Positions 56,436 through 64,000 of a stretch of DNA of 64,000 nucleotides are shown here, piece by piece (the stretch's first letter is position 1; each line of letters opens with the position of its first letter). The position numbers were made by a program, and so were the translations under genes. The notes under the pieces are model-generated. The model was not told the DNA's origin and did no database searches. It worked only from the letters and a program-made list of their open reading frames with translations. This DNA comes from an uncultured Atopobiaceae bacterium. Its GTDB lineage: Bacteria; Actinomycetota; Coriobacteriia; Coriobacteriales; Atopobiaceae. The stretch is taken from assembly GCA_934792625.1 (NCBI GenBank), contig CAKVON010000010.1, forward strand, positions 3,677 to 67,676, read 5' to 3'.

Positions 56436-56484
56436 TTGCGTAACTGTATATAGCGTGTATATACTGTGCCTATCAGATATACAC
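56436..56484 (+). promoter_or_regulatory. YtrA-type promoter and operator
   Basis: TTGCGT (56436-56441), 16 bases, then TATATA (56458-56463) form a promoter. GTGTATAT (56455-56462) and ATATACAC (56477-56484) are perfect inverted arms 14 bases apart, overlapping the -10. A GntR dimer from the gene just downstream is the likely ligand. Confidence 0.7.
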
Positions 56485-56499
56485 GGCTAAGGAACATGC

Positions 56500-56880
56500 A
56501 TGGACATCATCATCTCGAACTCGAGCGACAAGCCCATCTACGAGCAGATCTGCTCGCAGCTTCGCTCGCAGATCCTGTCGGGCACCCTTGCCTCGGGCGA
56601 GCGCCTGCCCTCGATCCGGTCCCTGGCGGACGGCCTTGGCGTGAGCGTGATCACCACCAAGCGTGCCTACTCCGACCTCGAGTCCGAGGGGCTCGTCGCA
56701 ACGGTTCCCGGCAAGGGGTGCTTCGTCTCCGAGCAGAGCAGCGACCTTCTGCGCGAGCGGCGGATGCGCCACGTGGAGCAGCTTCTTGGCCAGGCTGCCG
56801 CCGAGGCCCTCGAGCTTGGGGTCTCGCGTGCGGAGCTTCATGACATGGTCGACCTCATGGCCCCCGAGGGCCTCGAGTAG
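56500..56880 (+). CDS. GntR/YtrA-family regulator
   Basis: A 126-residue short GntR regulator. KPIYEQICSQLRSQILSGTLASGERLPSIRSLADGLGVSVITTKRAYSDLESEGLVATVPGKGCFVS is the winged helix; the C-terminal 45 residues form a dimerisation tail of two helices. The YtrA subgroup characteristically precedes and controls an ABC exporter, as here. The ATG at 56500 follows AAGGAAC. It starts 16 bases after an inverted repeat placed over its own promoter, so autorepression is expected. Confidence 0.93.
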   Translation: MDIIISNSSDKPIYEQICSQLRSQILSGTLASGERLPSIRSLADGLGVSVITTKRAYSDLESEGLVATVPGKGCFVSEQSSDLLRERRMRHVEQLLGQAAAEALELGVSRAELHDMVDLMAPEGLE

Positions 56881-56895
56881 AGAAGGGCTGGAACT

Positions 56896-57795
56896 ATGGC
56901 AAACCTGCTGGAGATGCATGGCGTGTGTCGTCGGGTGAGCGAGTCCTTCTCGCTCGCGGACGTGGGCCTGGCCGTCGCTGGCGGTGAGGTCGTCGGGTTC
57001 GTCGGCGCCAACGGCGCCGGCAAGACGACGACGATTCGCGCGGCGCTTGGCCTCGTGCACGTCGACTCGGGCTCGATCGAGTTGTTTGGCATGCCGTTTG
57101 GCGCCGACGCCGATGACGCCGCGCAACGTGACGTGCGCTCGCGCGTGGGCGTGGTGCTCGACAGCTGCCCGTTCCCGCGTGACCACACGGTTGCCCAGGT
57201 GGCCGCCTGCGTTGCCTGCGCCTATCCCCTGTGGGACCAGGCGCGCTTTGACGCCCTTGTCGCACAGGCGGGAATCACCCCCAAGACGAGGGTGAGGGAC
57301 CTCTCCCGCGGTATGGGGATGAAGCTGCAGCTGGCGGTCGCGCTGTCACATGGCGCCGAGCTGCTCGTGTTGGACGAGGCCACGGCCGGGCTCGACCCTA
57401 TCGCGCGCGACGAGGTGCTCGACATGCTGCGCGCCTTCGCGAGCGAGGGTGCGGATGGGGAGGGTCCCGAGCACGCGGTCCTTCTCTCCAGCCACATCAC
57501 GAGCGATTTGGAGCGCATCGCGGATCGCGTGGTTGCCATCGATGGTGGACGGATCGTGTTTGACGTCGCGCGCGAGGACATCACCGACACGGCGGGTATT
57601 GCGCGATGTGCCGCTTCTCGCGCGCAGGAGGTGCTCTCGTGCGTCGACGGCGCCCGACTGCTTCGCCGTGAGTTTAGCTGTGATGTCTTGGTGCCCGACC
57701 GCTTCGAGTTTGCAGAGGCGTTTCCCGACATTGCCTGCGACCGCGCCAGCGTTGATGACTACCTGCACTTTTATCTGAAGGGGGAGACCCGATGA
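56896..57795 (+). CDS. ABC transporter ATP-binding protein
   Basis: A 299-residue ATPase. Walker A is GANGAGKTTTIR, the signature is DLSRGMGMKLQLAVALSHGA, Walker B LLVLDEATAGLDP, and the switch His lies in VLLSSHITSDLERIADRV. The signature (LSRGM) is the degenerate form seen in many YtrB/bacitracin-type exporters. It overlaps the permease gene by four bases and follows the YtrA-type regulator by 15, so the three are one operon. Probable role: export of an antimicrobial peptide or lipid, or cell-envelope stress relief. Confidence 0.93.
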   Translation: MANLLEMHGVCRRVSESFSLADVGLAVAGGEVVGFVGANGAGKTTTIRAALGLVHVDSGSIELFGMPFGADADDAAQRDVRSRVGVVLDSCPFPRDHTVAQVAACVACAYPLWDQARFDALVAQAGITPKTRVRDLSRGMGMKLQLAVALSHGAELLVLDEATAGLDPIARDEVLDMLRAFASEGADGEGPEHAVLLSSHITSDLERIADRVVAIDGGRIVFDVAREDITDTAGIARCAASRAQEVLSCVDGARLLRREFSCDVLVPDRFEFAEAFPDIACDRASVDDYLHFYLKGETR

Positions 57796-58469
57796 GAAAC
57801 GCCGTCGTCTGCGACCTGAGGACCCTGCTCCCGTTTTTGCCCTCGGTCGGCGTCACCCTTGTGCTCGTCTGCGCGTTTCTGACCCTTGGTGGCGGCGCCC
57901 TGTCGGCGGTTGGCAGCGTCTGCGCCATGACGTTGCTGCTGTGCATGTTCTCGCTTGGGGGCTATGACGACCAGAACGGCTGGGGCAGGTTCCGCGCCAC
58001 GCTGCCGCTCTCGCGTCGTGAGGTCGTCGTCGGCCGTTACCTGGCCGTGCTGGCGCTTGGGCTTGTCGGCGTGGTTCTCGGAGTTGCCATGGGCATGGCG
58101 TTCCAGGCTGTGGTCGCCGTCCTGCCCATGGCCGCCCATCCCGATGTGTATGGCTTGCCCGATCTCTTTGCGTCGTCCGTCGCGTCGATGGCATGCGGCC
58201 TGGTGATCTGCTCGGTGGCGATGCCCTTCTGTGTCAAGTACGGGGCCATTCGCGGCGCACGCATCTTTGCCTGTGCCGTGGCGGTCGCGGCCTCGCTTGC
58301 CATTGCGGCGGGCATGAACCTGGTGGGTCCCGAGACGCTTGCCGGAGTCGGGGCCTGGGTGGATGCGAACGTTGCCGCGTGCGTCGCGATCGTGACGGTG
58401 GTCGCTGCGGTGGCATATGCGGCGAGCTGTGCCGTCAGCCTGCGCATATACGGGGCGAAGGACCTGTAG
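57792..58469 (+). CDS. ABC-2-type permease
   Basis: A 225-residue membrane protein with six helices: LPFLPSVGVTLVLVCAFLTL, VGSVCAMTLLLCMFSLGGYDDQNGWGRF, YLAVLALGLVGVVLGVAMGMA, SVASMACGLVICSVAMPF, IFACAVAVAASLAIAAG and VAACVAIVTVVAAVAYAASCA. The segment GYDDQNGWGRFRATLPLSRREVVVGRYL is the typical ABC-2 coupling loop of small exporter permeases. ATG 57792 overlaps the ATPase stop. It completes the YtrA-regulated exporter. Confidence 0.9.
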   Translation: MRNAVVCDLRTLLPFLPSVGVTLVLVCAFLTLGGGALSAVGSVCAMTLLLCMFSLGGYDDQNGWGRFRATLPLSRREVVVGRYLAVLALGLVGVVLGVAMGMAFQAVVAVLPMAAHPDVYGLPDLFASSVASMACGLVICSVAMPFCVKYGAIRGARIFACAVAVAASLAIAAGMNLVGPETLAGVGAWVDANVAACVAIVTVVAAVAYAASCAVSLRIYGAKDL

Positions 58470-59081
58470 CCCGCAGGGGTCTTGCGGCAATTTCGGCCGA
58501 TTTTGCAAATTGGCGGCGGTTTACTGTGTTTTGGGCCCTGAATTTGGGCTTCGAAAGACAGTAAACCGTCCGTTTTTTGCACAGGGTCTCGCCTTTCGAA
58601 ATCGTCTGATTAGAACTGGAATAAAATGCCTGGTAGATGGCTTGTCACTTTCAGCGGCTCGTCTGGTGTCGGGCGACGGGGCCTCTCGCGACACAGTAAA
58701 TCGGCCATTTTTTCGAAAACACAGTAATCCGTCGGTAATTCGTGCGTGGCTCGGCGCGTGATGGTCGGGTGGCTTGCGCGACCCGCGGGCGCGGAGCGGG
58801 ACGGCTCGCGGCGCTATGCCGGTGGGAGCTCCCATGGGTCAATCGGCCCTGCCCGTCGCTAATCGGCATCGCGCGTCAGCCTCGCCTGCATCCTTCGTTC
58901 TTCTCGGCAGTATGCATATTGCGGAATCAATCATTCGAGTCTCTCGATGCTTGGTACACGATTCCCGGCCGCTCCCGGTGCCTGGGATGCCGCTCGTATC
59001 GGGAACGTCTCCCTTCCCGTGCGCCAGTGGGCAAGAATCGACGGCGTTCGAAAGAGCTTGGCCCATGAAGGGAGACTGGAA
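58470..59081 (+). repeat. Gene-free spacer with an ACAGTAAACCG repeat family
   Basis: There is no credible gene in about 600 bases. Four copies of an ACAGTAA-type repeat occur: 58517-58527 (inverted), 58558-58568, 58693-58703 and 58721-58731. The first two, CGGTTTACTGT and its perfect complement, can form a stem around a 30-base loop. Two copies are followed by CCRTTTTTT and two are preceded by TTCGAAA. Transcribed either way the region encodes short peptides around NGRFTV, which I regard as incidental. A CTGCCGAGAAG copy (58900-58910, minus orientation) lies further right. Confidence 0.7.
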
Positions 59082-60527
59082 ATGGCTGAGAAGGAGGCGT
59101 CTGCCGGCGGGATGAAGAAGGAGCTCACGCTCTTCAACTTCTTCACCATCGGCTTCGGCGCGATTATCGGCACCGGCTGGGTGCTGCTCGTTGGTGATTG
59201 GATGGTGCTTGGCGGCGGCCCCGTGCCCGCCATGATCGCCTTCGCGCTCGGCGCGATCTTGCTGGTGCCCATCGGCATGGTCTTTGGCGAGCTCACGGCC
59301 GCCATTCCCATCTCGGGCGGCATCATCGAGTACGTGGAGCGCACGGTCGGGCGCAAGTCGGGATTTATCACCGGCTGGATGCTCCTGCTGGGCAACGCCC
59401 CGCTGTGCCCGTGGGAGGCGATCGCCATCTCCACGCTTTTGACGGACCGCTTCGCGGAGTTCCCGGCGCTGGCGTGGCTGCGCAGCGTGAAGCTCTACAC
59501 GATCCTGGGCGCGGACGTCTACCTGTGGCCCACGGTCATCGCCCTGGGCTTTGCCGTTCTGGTCATCTTCCTCAACCTGCGTGGCGCCGGCGCGGCTGCG
59601 AAGCTCTCGAGCTTTCTGACCAAGGCCCTTCTCGGCGGCATGGTCCTTGCCATGGTCATCAGCTTCATGACGGGCTCGCCCGACAACGCCATGCCCGTGT
59701 TCTCGCAGGTGACCGACGCGGCCGGCGGCAGCTCCACCACGGCGACGAGCCTTCTGGGCGGCATCGTGGCGGTCCTGGTCATGACCCCGTTCTTTTACGC
59801 GGGCTTCGACACCATCCCGCAGCAGGCCGAGGAGGCCTCCGAGAACATCGACTGGAAGAAGTTCGGCCTGATCCCGGCCATCGCGCTTCTGGCCTCGGGC
59901 GTCTTCTACCTGATCTGCATCTACAGCTTCGGCAGCATCATCGACTGGCACGAGTTCGTGCGCAGCTCCGTGCCCGCCCTGGCCGTGTTGCAGCGCATCA
60001 ACCTGTTCTTCTACATCGCGATGCTCATCATCGCGACCCTCGGCCCCCTGGGTCCCATGAACTCGTTCTTCGGCGCCTCGAGCCGCCTGATGCTCGCCAT
60101 GGGCCGCAAGGAGATGCTGCCCGCCGACTTCGCCGAGATCGACCCCAACTCCGGCGTGCCCAAAAAGGCCGTCGTCGTGATGGGCGCCCTCACCCTCATC
60201 GGGCCCTTCCTGGGTCGCAACATGCTGGTGCCCCTGACCAACGTCGCCTCCCTCGGCTTCGTCTTCGCCTGCACTATGGCCGGCGTGGCGTGCTGGAAGC
60301 TGCGTCGCACCGAGCCCGACCTGCCGCGTCCGTACAAGGTCAACGGTGGCAAGTTCGGCATCGCCTGCGCCATCGCCGCCGGCCTCGTGATCATCGGCCT
60401 CATGGTCGTGCCCTTCTCGCCCGCGGCCCTCAAGCCGATCGAGTGGGCCATCACGATCGCCTGGGTCGCCATCGGCTTCGCGATTCTGGCCATCTTCGGC
60501 TCCAAGCGCGCCAAGGCGCGCAAGTAA
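59082..60527 (+). CDS. APC-superfamily amino acid permease
   Basis: A 481-residue permease with about twelve helices. LTLFNFFTIGFGAIIGTGWVLLVGDWMVLGG is the first helix with the substrate-binding Gly-rich break, ITGWMLLLGNAPLCPWEAIAIS follows, and the C-terminal half includes NSFFGASSRLMLAMGRKEMLPADFAEIDP. The ATG at 59082 follows GGGAGACTGG; the in-frame ATG further upstream lies in repeat-like DNA. An amidohydrolase gene follows after 43 bases, so the pair probably imports and cleaves the same nitrogenous compound. Confidence 0.9.
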   Translation: MAEKEASAGGMKKELTLFNFFTIGFGAIIGTGWVLLVGDWMVLGGGPVPAMIAFALGAILLVPIGMVFGELTAAIPISGGIIEYVERTVGRKSGFITGWMLLLGNAPLCPWEAIAISTLLTDRFAEFPALAWLRSVKLYTILGADVYLWPTVIALGFAVLVIFLNLRGAGAAAKLSSFLTKALLGGMVLAMVISFMTGSPDNAMPVFSQVTDAAGGSSTTATSLLGGIVAVLVMTPFFYAGFDTIPQQAEEASENIDWKKFGLIPAIALLASGVFYLICIYSFGSIIDWHEFVRSSVPALAVLQRINLFFYIAMLIIATLGPLGPMNSFFGASSRLMLAMGRKEMLPADFAEIDPNSGVPKKAVVVMGALTLIGPFLGRNMLVPLTNVASLGFVFACTMAGVACWKLRRTEPDLPRPYKVNGGKFGIACAIAAGLVIIGLMVVPFSPAALKPIEWAITIAWVAIGFAILAIFGSKRAKARK

Positions 60528-60570
60528 TAGCTGCTAGTAGGTTCGTACGTCTTTGACTGGAGGATTCATC

Positions 60571-61818
60571 ATGGGCAAGTACGCATTTGTTGGGGGCATT
60601 CTCGTCGACGGCACCGGTGCCGCCCCGATCCACGACTCCCTCGTTCTCGTCGACGACGAGAAGATCGCCTACGCCGGTCCCCGCACCGAGGTCCCCGAGG
60701 GCTACGAGGTCGAGGACTGCACGGGCAAGACCGTCATGCCCGGCCTGATCGACACCCACCTGCACTTCTCGGGCAACCTGACCGACGACGACAACGACTG
60801 GGTCATCGAGTCCGTCGCCCAGAAGCAGGCCTGCGCCGTCAAGCAGTCCTACGACTGCCTCACCCACGGCCTGACCACCGTCTGCGAGATCGGCCGCAAC
60901 GGCATCGCCGTCCGCGACCTGGTCAACATGGGCGTCATGAAGGGTCCGCGCATCTTTGCCACCGGCCTGGGCTTCTGCCGCACCGCCGGCCATGGCGACT
61001 CGCACAAGCTCCCGCTGCAGGTGAGCAAGGACTCGCACCCCTGGGGCGACCAGGTCGACGGCCCGTGGGAGCTTCGCCATGCCATCCGCCTGCGTCTTCG
61101 CGAGAATCCCGACGCAATCAAGATCTGGGCGACCGGCGGCGGCATCTGGCGCTGGGACTCCGGCAGCAAGCAGCTCATGAGCACCGAGGAGATCCAGGCC
61201 GTCGCCGAGGAGTGCAAGATGGTCGGCATCCCGCTGTGGTCGCACTCCTACAACTCGGTCAGCGCCGCCTACGACTCCGTCCGCTTCGGTGCCGAGCAGC
61301 TCATCCACGGCTTCGAGCTCGATGACAAGACCATGAACCTCATGGCCGAGCAGGGCACCTTCTTCACCCCGACCATCGGCTTCCTTCCCACCTGGTATGG
61401 CACCTACCCGCCCGAGGAGTCCGAGGCCAACGCCAAGTTCCCCGGCGACACCGTCGTCGAGCGCGAGCTGCAGCGCACCTACGCCAACCTGCGTCGCGCC
61501 AACGAGCTGGGCGTCACCCTCACCATCGGCTCCGACTCCTTCAGCTTCGTCACCCCGTACGGCTACGTCACCATCGACGAGATGTACGACTTCGTCGACA
61601 AGGCCGGCGTCTCGATTCTCGACACCATCAAGGCCGCCACGCTCAACGGCGCCAAGATGGTCCACCACGAGGACGAGTTCGGCTCCCTCGAGGCTGGCAA
61701 GTTCGCCGACCTCCTCGTCGTCAAGGGCGACGTCGCCGCCGACATCCACAACCTCACGCCCGACAACATGGACGTCATCATGAAGGAGGGCGAGAAGGTC
61801 ATCAAGGGTGCCCTGTAG
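60571..61818 (+). CDS. Metal-dependent amidohydrolase (imidazolonepropionase-like)
   Basis: A 415-residue TIM-barrel hydrolase. DTHLHFSGN supplies the HxH pair, IKIWATGGG a metal/carbamyl-type segment, LWSHSYN and IHGFELDD the two further His residues, and TIGSDSFSF the catalytic Asp. The flanking beta-domain begins KYAFVGGILVDGTGA and ends FADLLVVKGDVAAD. It resembles imidazolonepropionases, Xaa-Pro dipeptidases and related enzymes. The ATG at 60571 follows GGAGGATTCATC. It forms an operon with the permease; the LysR gene beyond the terminator may regulate both. Substrate unknown. Confidence 0.9.
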   Translation: MGKYAFVGGILVDGTGAAPIHDSLVLVDDEKIAYAGPRTEVPEGYEVEDCTGKTVMPGLIDTHLHFSGNLTDDDNDWVIESVAQKQACAVKQSYDCLTHGLTTVCEIGRNGIAVRDLVNMGVMKGPRIFATGLGFCRTAGHGDSHKLPLQVSKDSHPWGDQVDGPWELRHAIRLRLRENPDAIKIWATGGGIWRWDSGSKQLMSTEEIQAVAEECKMVGIPLWSHSYNSVSAAYDSVRFGAEQLIHGFELDDKTMNLMAEQGTFFTPTIGFLPTWYGTYPPEESEANAKFPGDTVVERELQRTYANLRRANELGVTLTIGSDSFSFVTPYGYVTIDEMYDFVDKAGVSILDTIKAATLNGAKMVHHEDEFGSLEAGKFADLLVVKGDVAADIHNLTPDNMDVIMKEGEKVIKGAL

Positions 61819-61905
61819 GCCCCTTGCGGACGGTCCTTCTCGACAGCCCCCTTGGTTCCAAGTGGTTTTCTGGCCCTTGGGCCTTTGATGCCACTCCCTC
61901 CCCTT

Positions 61906-61948
61906 GGGCTCCCCGTCGCGGAATCATCCGTGGCGGGGAGCCCCTCTT
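61906..61948 (+). terminator. Terminator of the permease-amidohydrolase operon
   Basis: GGGCTCCCCG (61906-61915) pairs with 61934-61943 around an 18-base loop, followed by CTCTTT. A near copy of the recurring motif (CTTCTCGACAG, 61836-61846) lies between the stop codon and the hairpin. Confidence 0.82.
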
Positions 61949-62011
61949 TGGGTAAAGCAAGAGGGCATGTCGCAGCCCCGTCTCGGGGCACGTCGCGCCC
62001 GGGGAGGGGCC

Positions 62012-62857
62012 ATGGATTCGAGCGTTCACAAGATTCGCGCGTTTGTCGAGGTGGCGACCTTGGGCAGCGTCTCCCGCGCCGCCGAGGAGCTGGGCTGCGC
62101 GCAGTCCACGGCCAGCCGCGCGCTGGCGAGCCTGGAGCAGGAGTGGGGCGTGCGCCTGTTCGAGCGGCGCGGTCCCGTTCTCGAGCTGACCGAGGACGGC
62201 AGGCGCCTTCTGGACGACGCCCGCGCCGCCTGCGAGGCGTACGACCTTCTGGGCAGGCGCGTCGAGAACATGGCCGAACTCGAGGACGGCAGCCTTTCCA
62301 TCGCGGCGCCGTCGAGCATCGTGTCGATGCGCCTGCCGGAGCCACTCGGCCACTTCGTCTCCGACCACCCTGGCGTCGAGGTCAACATCAGCGAGTGCAC
62401 CTACGGCGAGGCCGAGCGCCTTCTCGCCGCCGGCGAGGTCGACATGGCCTTCATCCCCAACAGGCTCAAGGGGGAGGGCTTTCTGGCGTCGGTCTACGAC
62501 AGGGACGAGATCGTCGTGGTGGCCCCGCGCGGCCACTTCCCGCCCGAGCCCGAGGACATCCCCGTCGACGACCTTTTGGGCATGCGCTTCATCGCCGACA
62601 CCGAGACGGCGCCGCTCGTGCAGCGCAAGCTCCAGGGCCCCTGCATCCGCTGTCAGACGAGCAACATCGCCGCGATTCTGGCAATGGTCGAGGCGGGCCT
62701 GGGCGTGTCGCTTCTGCCGAGCCTCGCCATCGAGCGCGCCGACTACGACGTCGACGTGCGGCACCTGGCCAACCCCGCGTATCGCACCCTCTACCTCGTG
62801 CGTCGCCGCCTGACCGACATGGGCCTGGCCGCGCGGGCGTTTCTCGACTACCTGTAG
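62012..62857 (+). CDS. LysR-family transcriptional regulator
   Basis: A 281-residue regulator. MDSSVHKIRAFVEVATLGSVSRAAEELGCAQSTASRALASLEQEWGVRLFERRGP is the helix-turn-helix, and the effector domain follows with PAPSSIVSMRLPEPL-type sequence, ISECTYGEAERLLAAGEVDMAFIPN and AMVEAGLGVSLLPSLAIE. The ATG at 62012 follows GGGGAGGGG. It lies just downstream of the amidohydrolase operon on the same strand, separated by its terminator. It may control that operon, pflB or something distant. Confidence 0.93.
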   Translation: MDSSVHKIRAFVEVATLGSVSRAAEELGCAQSTASRALASLEQEWGVRLFERRGPVLELTEDGRRLLDDARAACEAYDLLGRRVENMAELEDGSLSIAAPSSIVSMRLPEPLGHFVSDHPGVEVNISECTYGEAERLLAAGEVDMAFIPNRLKGEGFLASVYDRDEIVVVAPRGHFPPEPEDIPVDDLLGMRFIADTETAPLVQRKLQGPCIRCQTSNIAAILAMVEAGLGVSLLPSLAIERADYDVDVRHLANPAYRTLYLVRRRLTDMGLAARAFLDYL

Positions 62858-62943
62858 AGAGGGGCGCGCTGGCCCGCCTCGGGAGCGCCTGCCCGTCGCC
62901 CCACGCATTCGCCGTGTCGCCCCGTGCGTCGCAATCCATACGC

Positions 62944-62981
62944 ACCAAAAAGGGAGGCCCACCTGATGGCGGGCCTCCCTT
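62944..62981. terminator. Bidirectional terminator between LysR gene and pflB
   Basis: AAGGGAGGCCC (62950-62960) pairs with 62971-62981 around a 10-base loop. On its left CCAAAA gives a T-run for pflB transcripts reading leftward. Confidence 0.88.
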
Positions 62982-63026
62982 GCGAATCGCTCGATGCGAC
63001 GCGTCTGCCTTGTGCGGGCGCGTTGA

Positions 63027-64000
63027 CTACATGCGGTCGTGGCAGGTACGGGCGATGACGTCGAGCTGCTGCTCGCGGGTGAGGTCGATGAACTTCACGG
63101 CGTAGCCGGAGACGCGGATGGTGAAGTTGGCGTACTCGGGCTTCTCGGGGTGCTCCATGGCGTCCTTGAGCTTCTCGACGCCAAAGACGTTGACGTTGAG
63201 GTGGTGGGCACCGTTGGCGAAGTAGCCGTCAAGCACGTTGACGAGGTTGGTGACGCGCTGCTCGTCGTCGTTGCCCAGCGCGGACGGGTTGATCGTCTGC
63301 GTGTTGGAGATGCCGTCGAGGGCGTACTCGTAGGGGAGCTTGGCGACGGAGTTCAGCGAGGCGAGAAGACCGTTCTTCTCGGCACCGTAGGCGGGGTTGG
63401 CGCCCGGGGCGAACGGGGTGAACGCCTTGCGGCCGTCGGGGGTGCCGCCGGTGGCCTTGCCGTAGACGACGTTGGAGGTGATCGTCAGGATCGACGTCGT
63501 GGGCTCGGAGTCGCGGTAGGTGTGGTGCTTGGCGATCTTGGCCATGAACGCCTTGAGCAGCCAGACGGCCACGTCGTCGGCACGGTCGTCGTCGTTGCCG
63601 TACTTGGGGAAGTCGCCCTCGACCTCGTAGTCGACGACGACGCCCTGCTCGTCACGGACGGTCTTGACCTTGGCGTACTTGATGGCGCAGAGGGAGTCGA
63701 CGACGTGCGAGAAGCCCGCGATGCCCGTGGCGAAGGTGCGACGGACGTTGGTGTCGATGAGGGCCATCTCCTCGGCCTCGTAGTAGTACTTGTCGTGCAT
63801 GTACTGGATGAGGTTGAGGATGTTGACGTAGAGCTCGGCCAGCCAATCCATCATCAGGTCGAACTTGTGCATGACCTCGTCGTAGTCGAGGTACTCGCTG
63901 GTGATGGGGGCATACTCGGGGCCAACCTGCATGTGGTTGCCCTGCTTGTCCATGAACTTCTCGTCCTTGCCGCCGTTGATGGCGTAGTTCAGGCACTTGG
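63027..64000 (-). CDS. pflB: Pyruvate formate-lyase, C-terminal part (cut by window edge)
   Basis: The last 324 codons of a glycyl-radical enzyme that splits pyruvate with CoA into acetyl-CoA and formate. The radical-bearing glycine is in [10 protein letters not shown] near the C-terminus. Preceding features are [34 protein letters not shown], characteristic of PflB, and [25 protein letters not shown]. The gene enters from the right edge with [15 protein letters not shown], so the active-site Cys-Cys lies outside the window. The activating enzyme is usually adjacent and would then be downstream, but here a LysR gene and terminator follow. A near copy of the recurring motif (CTTCTCGGCAC) lies within it near 63376. 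Confidence 0.97.
   Translation of the reverse strand, partial: KCLNYAINGGKDEKFMDKQGNHMQVGPEYAPITSEYLDYDEVMHKFDLMMDWLAELYVNILNLIQYMHDKYYYEAEEMALIDTNVRRTFATGIAGFSHVVDSLCAIKYAKVKTVRDEQGVVVDYEVEGDFPKYGNDDDRADDVAVWLLKAFMAKIAKHHTYRDSEPTTSILTITSNVVYGKATGGTPDGRKAFTPFAPGANPAYGAEKNGLLASLNSVAKLPYEYALDGISNTQTINPSALGNDDEQRVTNLVNVLDGYFANGAHHLNVNVFGVEKLKDAMEHPEKPEYANFTIRVSGYAVKFIDLTREQQLDVIARTCHDRM

Noticed and set aside
58417..58761. Short peptide frames with repeated TVNRPFF or NGRFTV on the two strands of the repeat spacer
   Set aside because: They arise because the ACAGTAAACCG repeats are translated in phase by chance; no ribosome site and no stable protein pattern.

Overview
The window is GC-rich, gene-dense chromosomal DNA. 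Third positions are mostly G or C, AGGAG-type ribosome binding sites are strong, and GTG or TTG starts occur. The gene set fits an anaerobic, fermentative gut actinobacterium of the class Coriobacteriia (Olsenella/Atopobium/Collinsella relatives): pyruvate formate-lyase, malic enzyme, D-lactate-type dehydrogenase, an iron-sulfur cysteine desulfidase-type enzyme, many flavin and 4Fe-4S proteins, and no respiratory oxidase. The genus is inference. I see no rRNA, tRNA, CRISPR array, insertion sequence or prophage.

Layout. 1-3.0 kb: two-component system (histidine kinase cut by the left edge) divergent from a thiol-redox operon of a CD1871A-type 48-residue CXXC protein, a polyferredoxin membrane protein and a TlpA lipoprotein. 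3-7.4 kb: YitT transporter, tRNA-dihydrouridine synthase, Ogt, a SAM methyltransferase and a Phd/ParE toxin-antitoxin pair. 7.4-11.3 kb: a short UvrA-like ATPase whose 3' end overlaps a decayed transporter fragment, then a metallophosphoesterase. 11.4-17.3 kb: a six-gene minus-strand operon (aldo/keto reductase, small protein, carboxymuconolactone decarboxylase-cupin fusion, flavodoxin, aldo/keto reductase, MATE pump) divergent from a LysR regulator. 17.3-23.1 kb: EamA exporter, hipBA, TetR regulator, HsmA-like membrane protein, iron-sulfur flavoprotein, BrnQ. 23.2-28.1 kb: DUF4143 ATPase, an XRE/zinc-ribbon/TipAS fusion regulator, malic enzyme, and SdpR/SdpI without the toxin genes.

28.5-31.2 kb holds the most unusual set: a stand-alone ClpP, a soluble VirD4/TraG-like ATPase without membrane helices, and an unrecognised 220-residue protein, in one operon with no conjugation or phage genes beside it. 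31.3-40.7 kb: radical SAM protein divergent from TetR, small redox and membrane proteins, an aldo/keto reductase, two tandem zinc-ribbon/beta-propeller membrane proteins and a HAD phosphatase. 40.9-49.1 kb: UPF0597/CyuA-type enzyme, MFS transporter, PAP2 phosphatase, release factor 3, MntP, ROK glucokinase, Ung. 49.1-58.5 kb: second MATE pump, LysR, 2-hydroxyacid dehydrogenase, RsmJ, YhbY, lipoprotein NagZ-like enzyme, RlmH, and a YtrA-type regulator with an ABC exporter. 58.5-64 kb: repeat-rich spacer, amino-acid permease with amidohydrolase, LysR, and the 3' part of pflB.

The strongest pattern outside genes is a non-palindromic motif, CTGCCGAGAAGNRC. Its 11-base core occurs 17 times without mismatch, 14 of them between genes and on both strands. 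A second 22-base element with two GTGTCC half-sites appears twice, and several regulators sit beside clear repeated or palindromic operator candidates.
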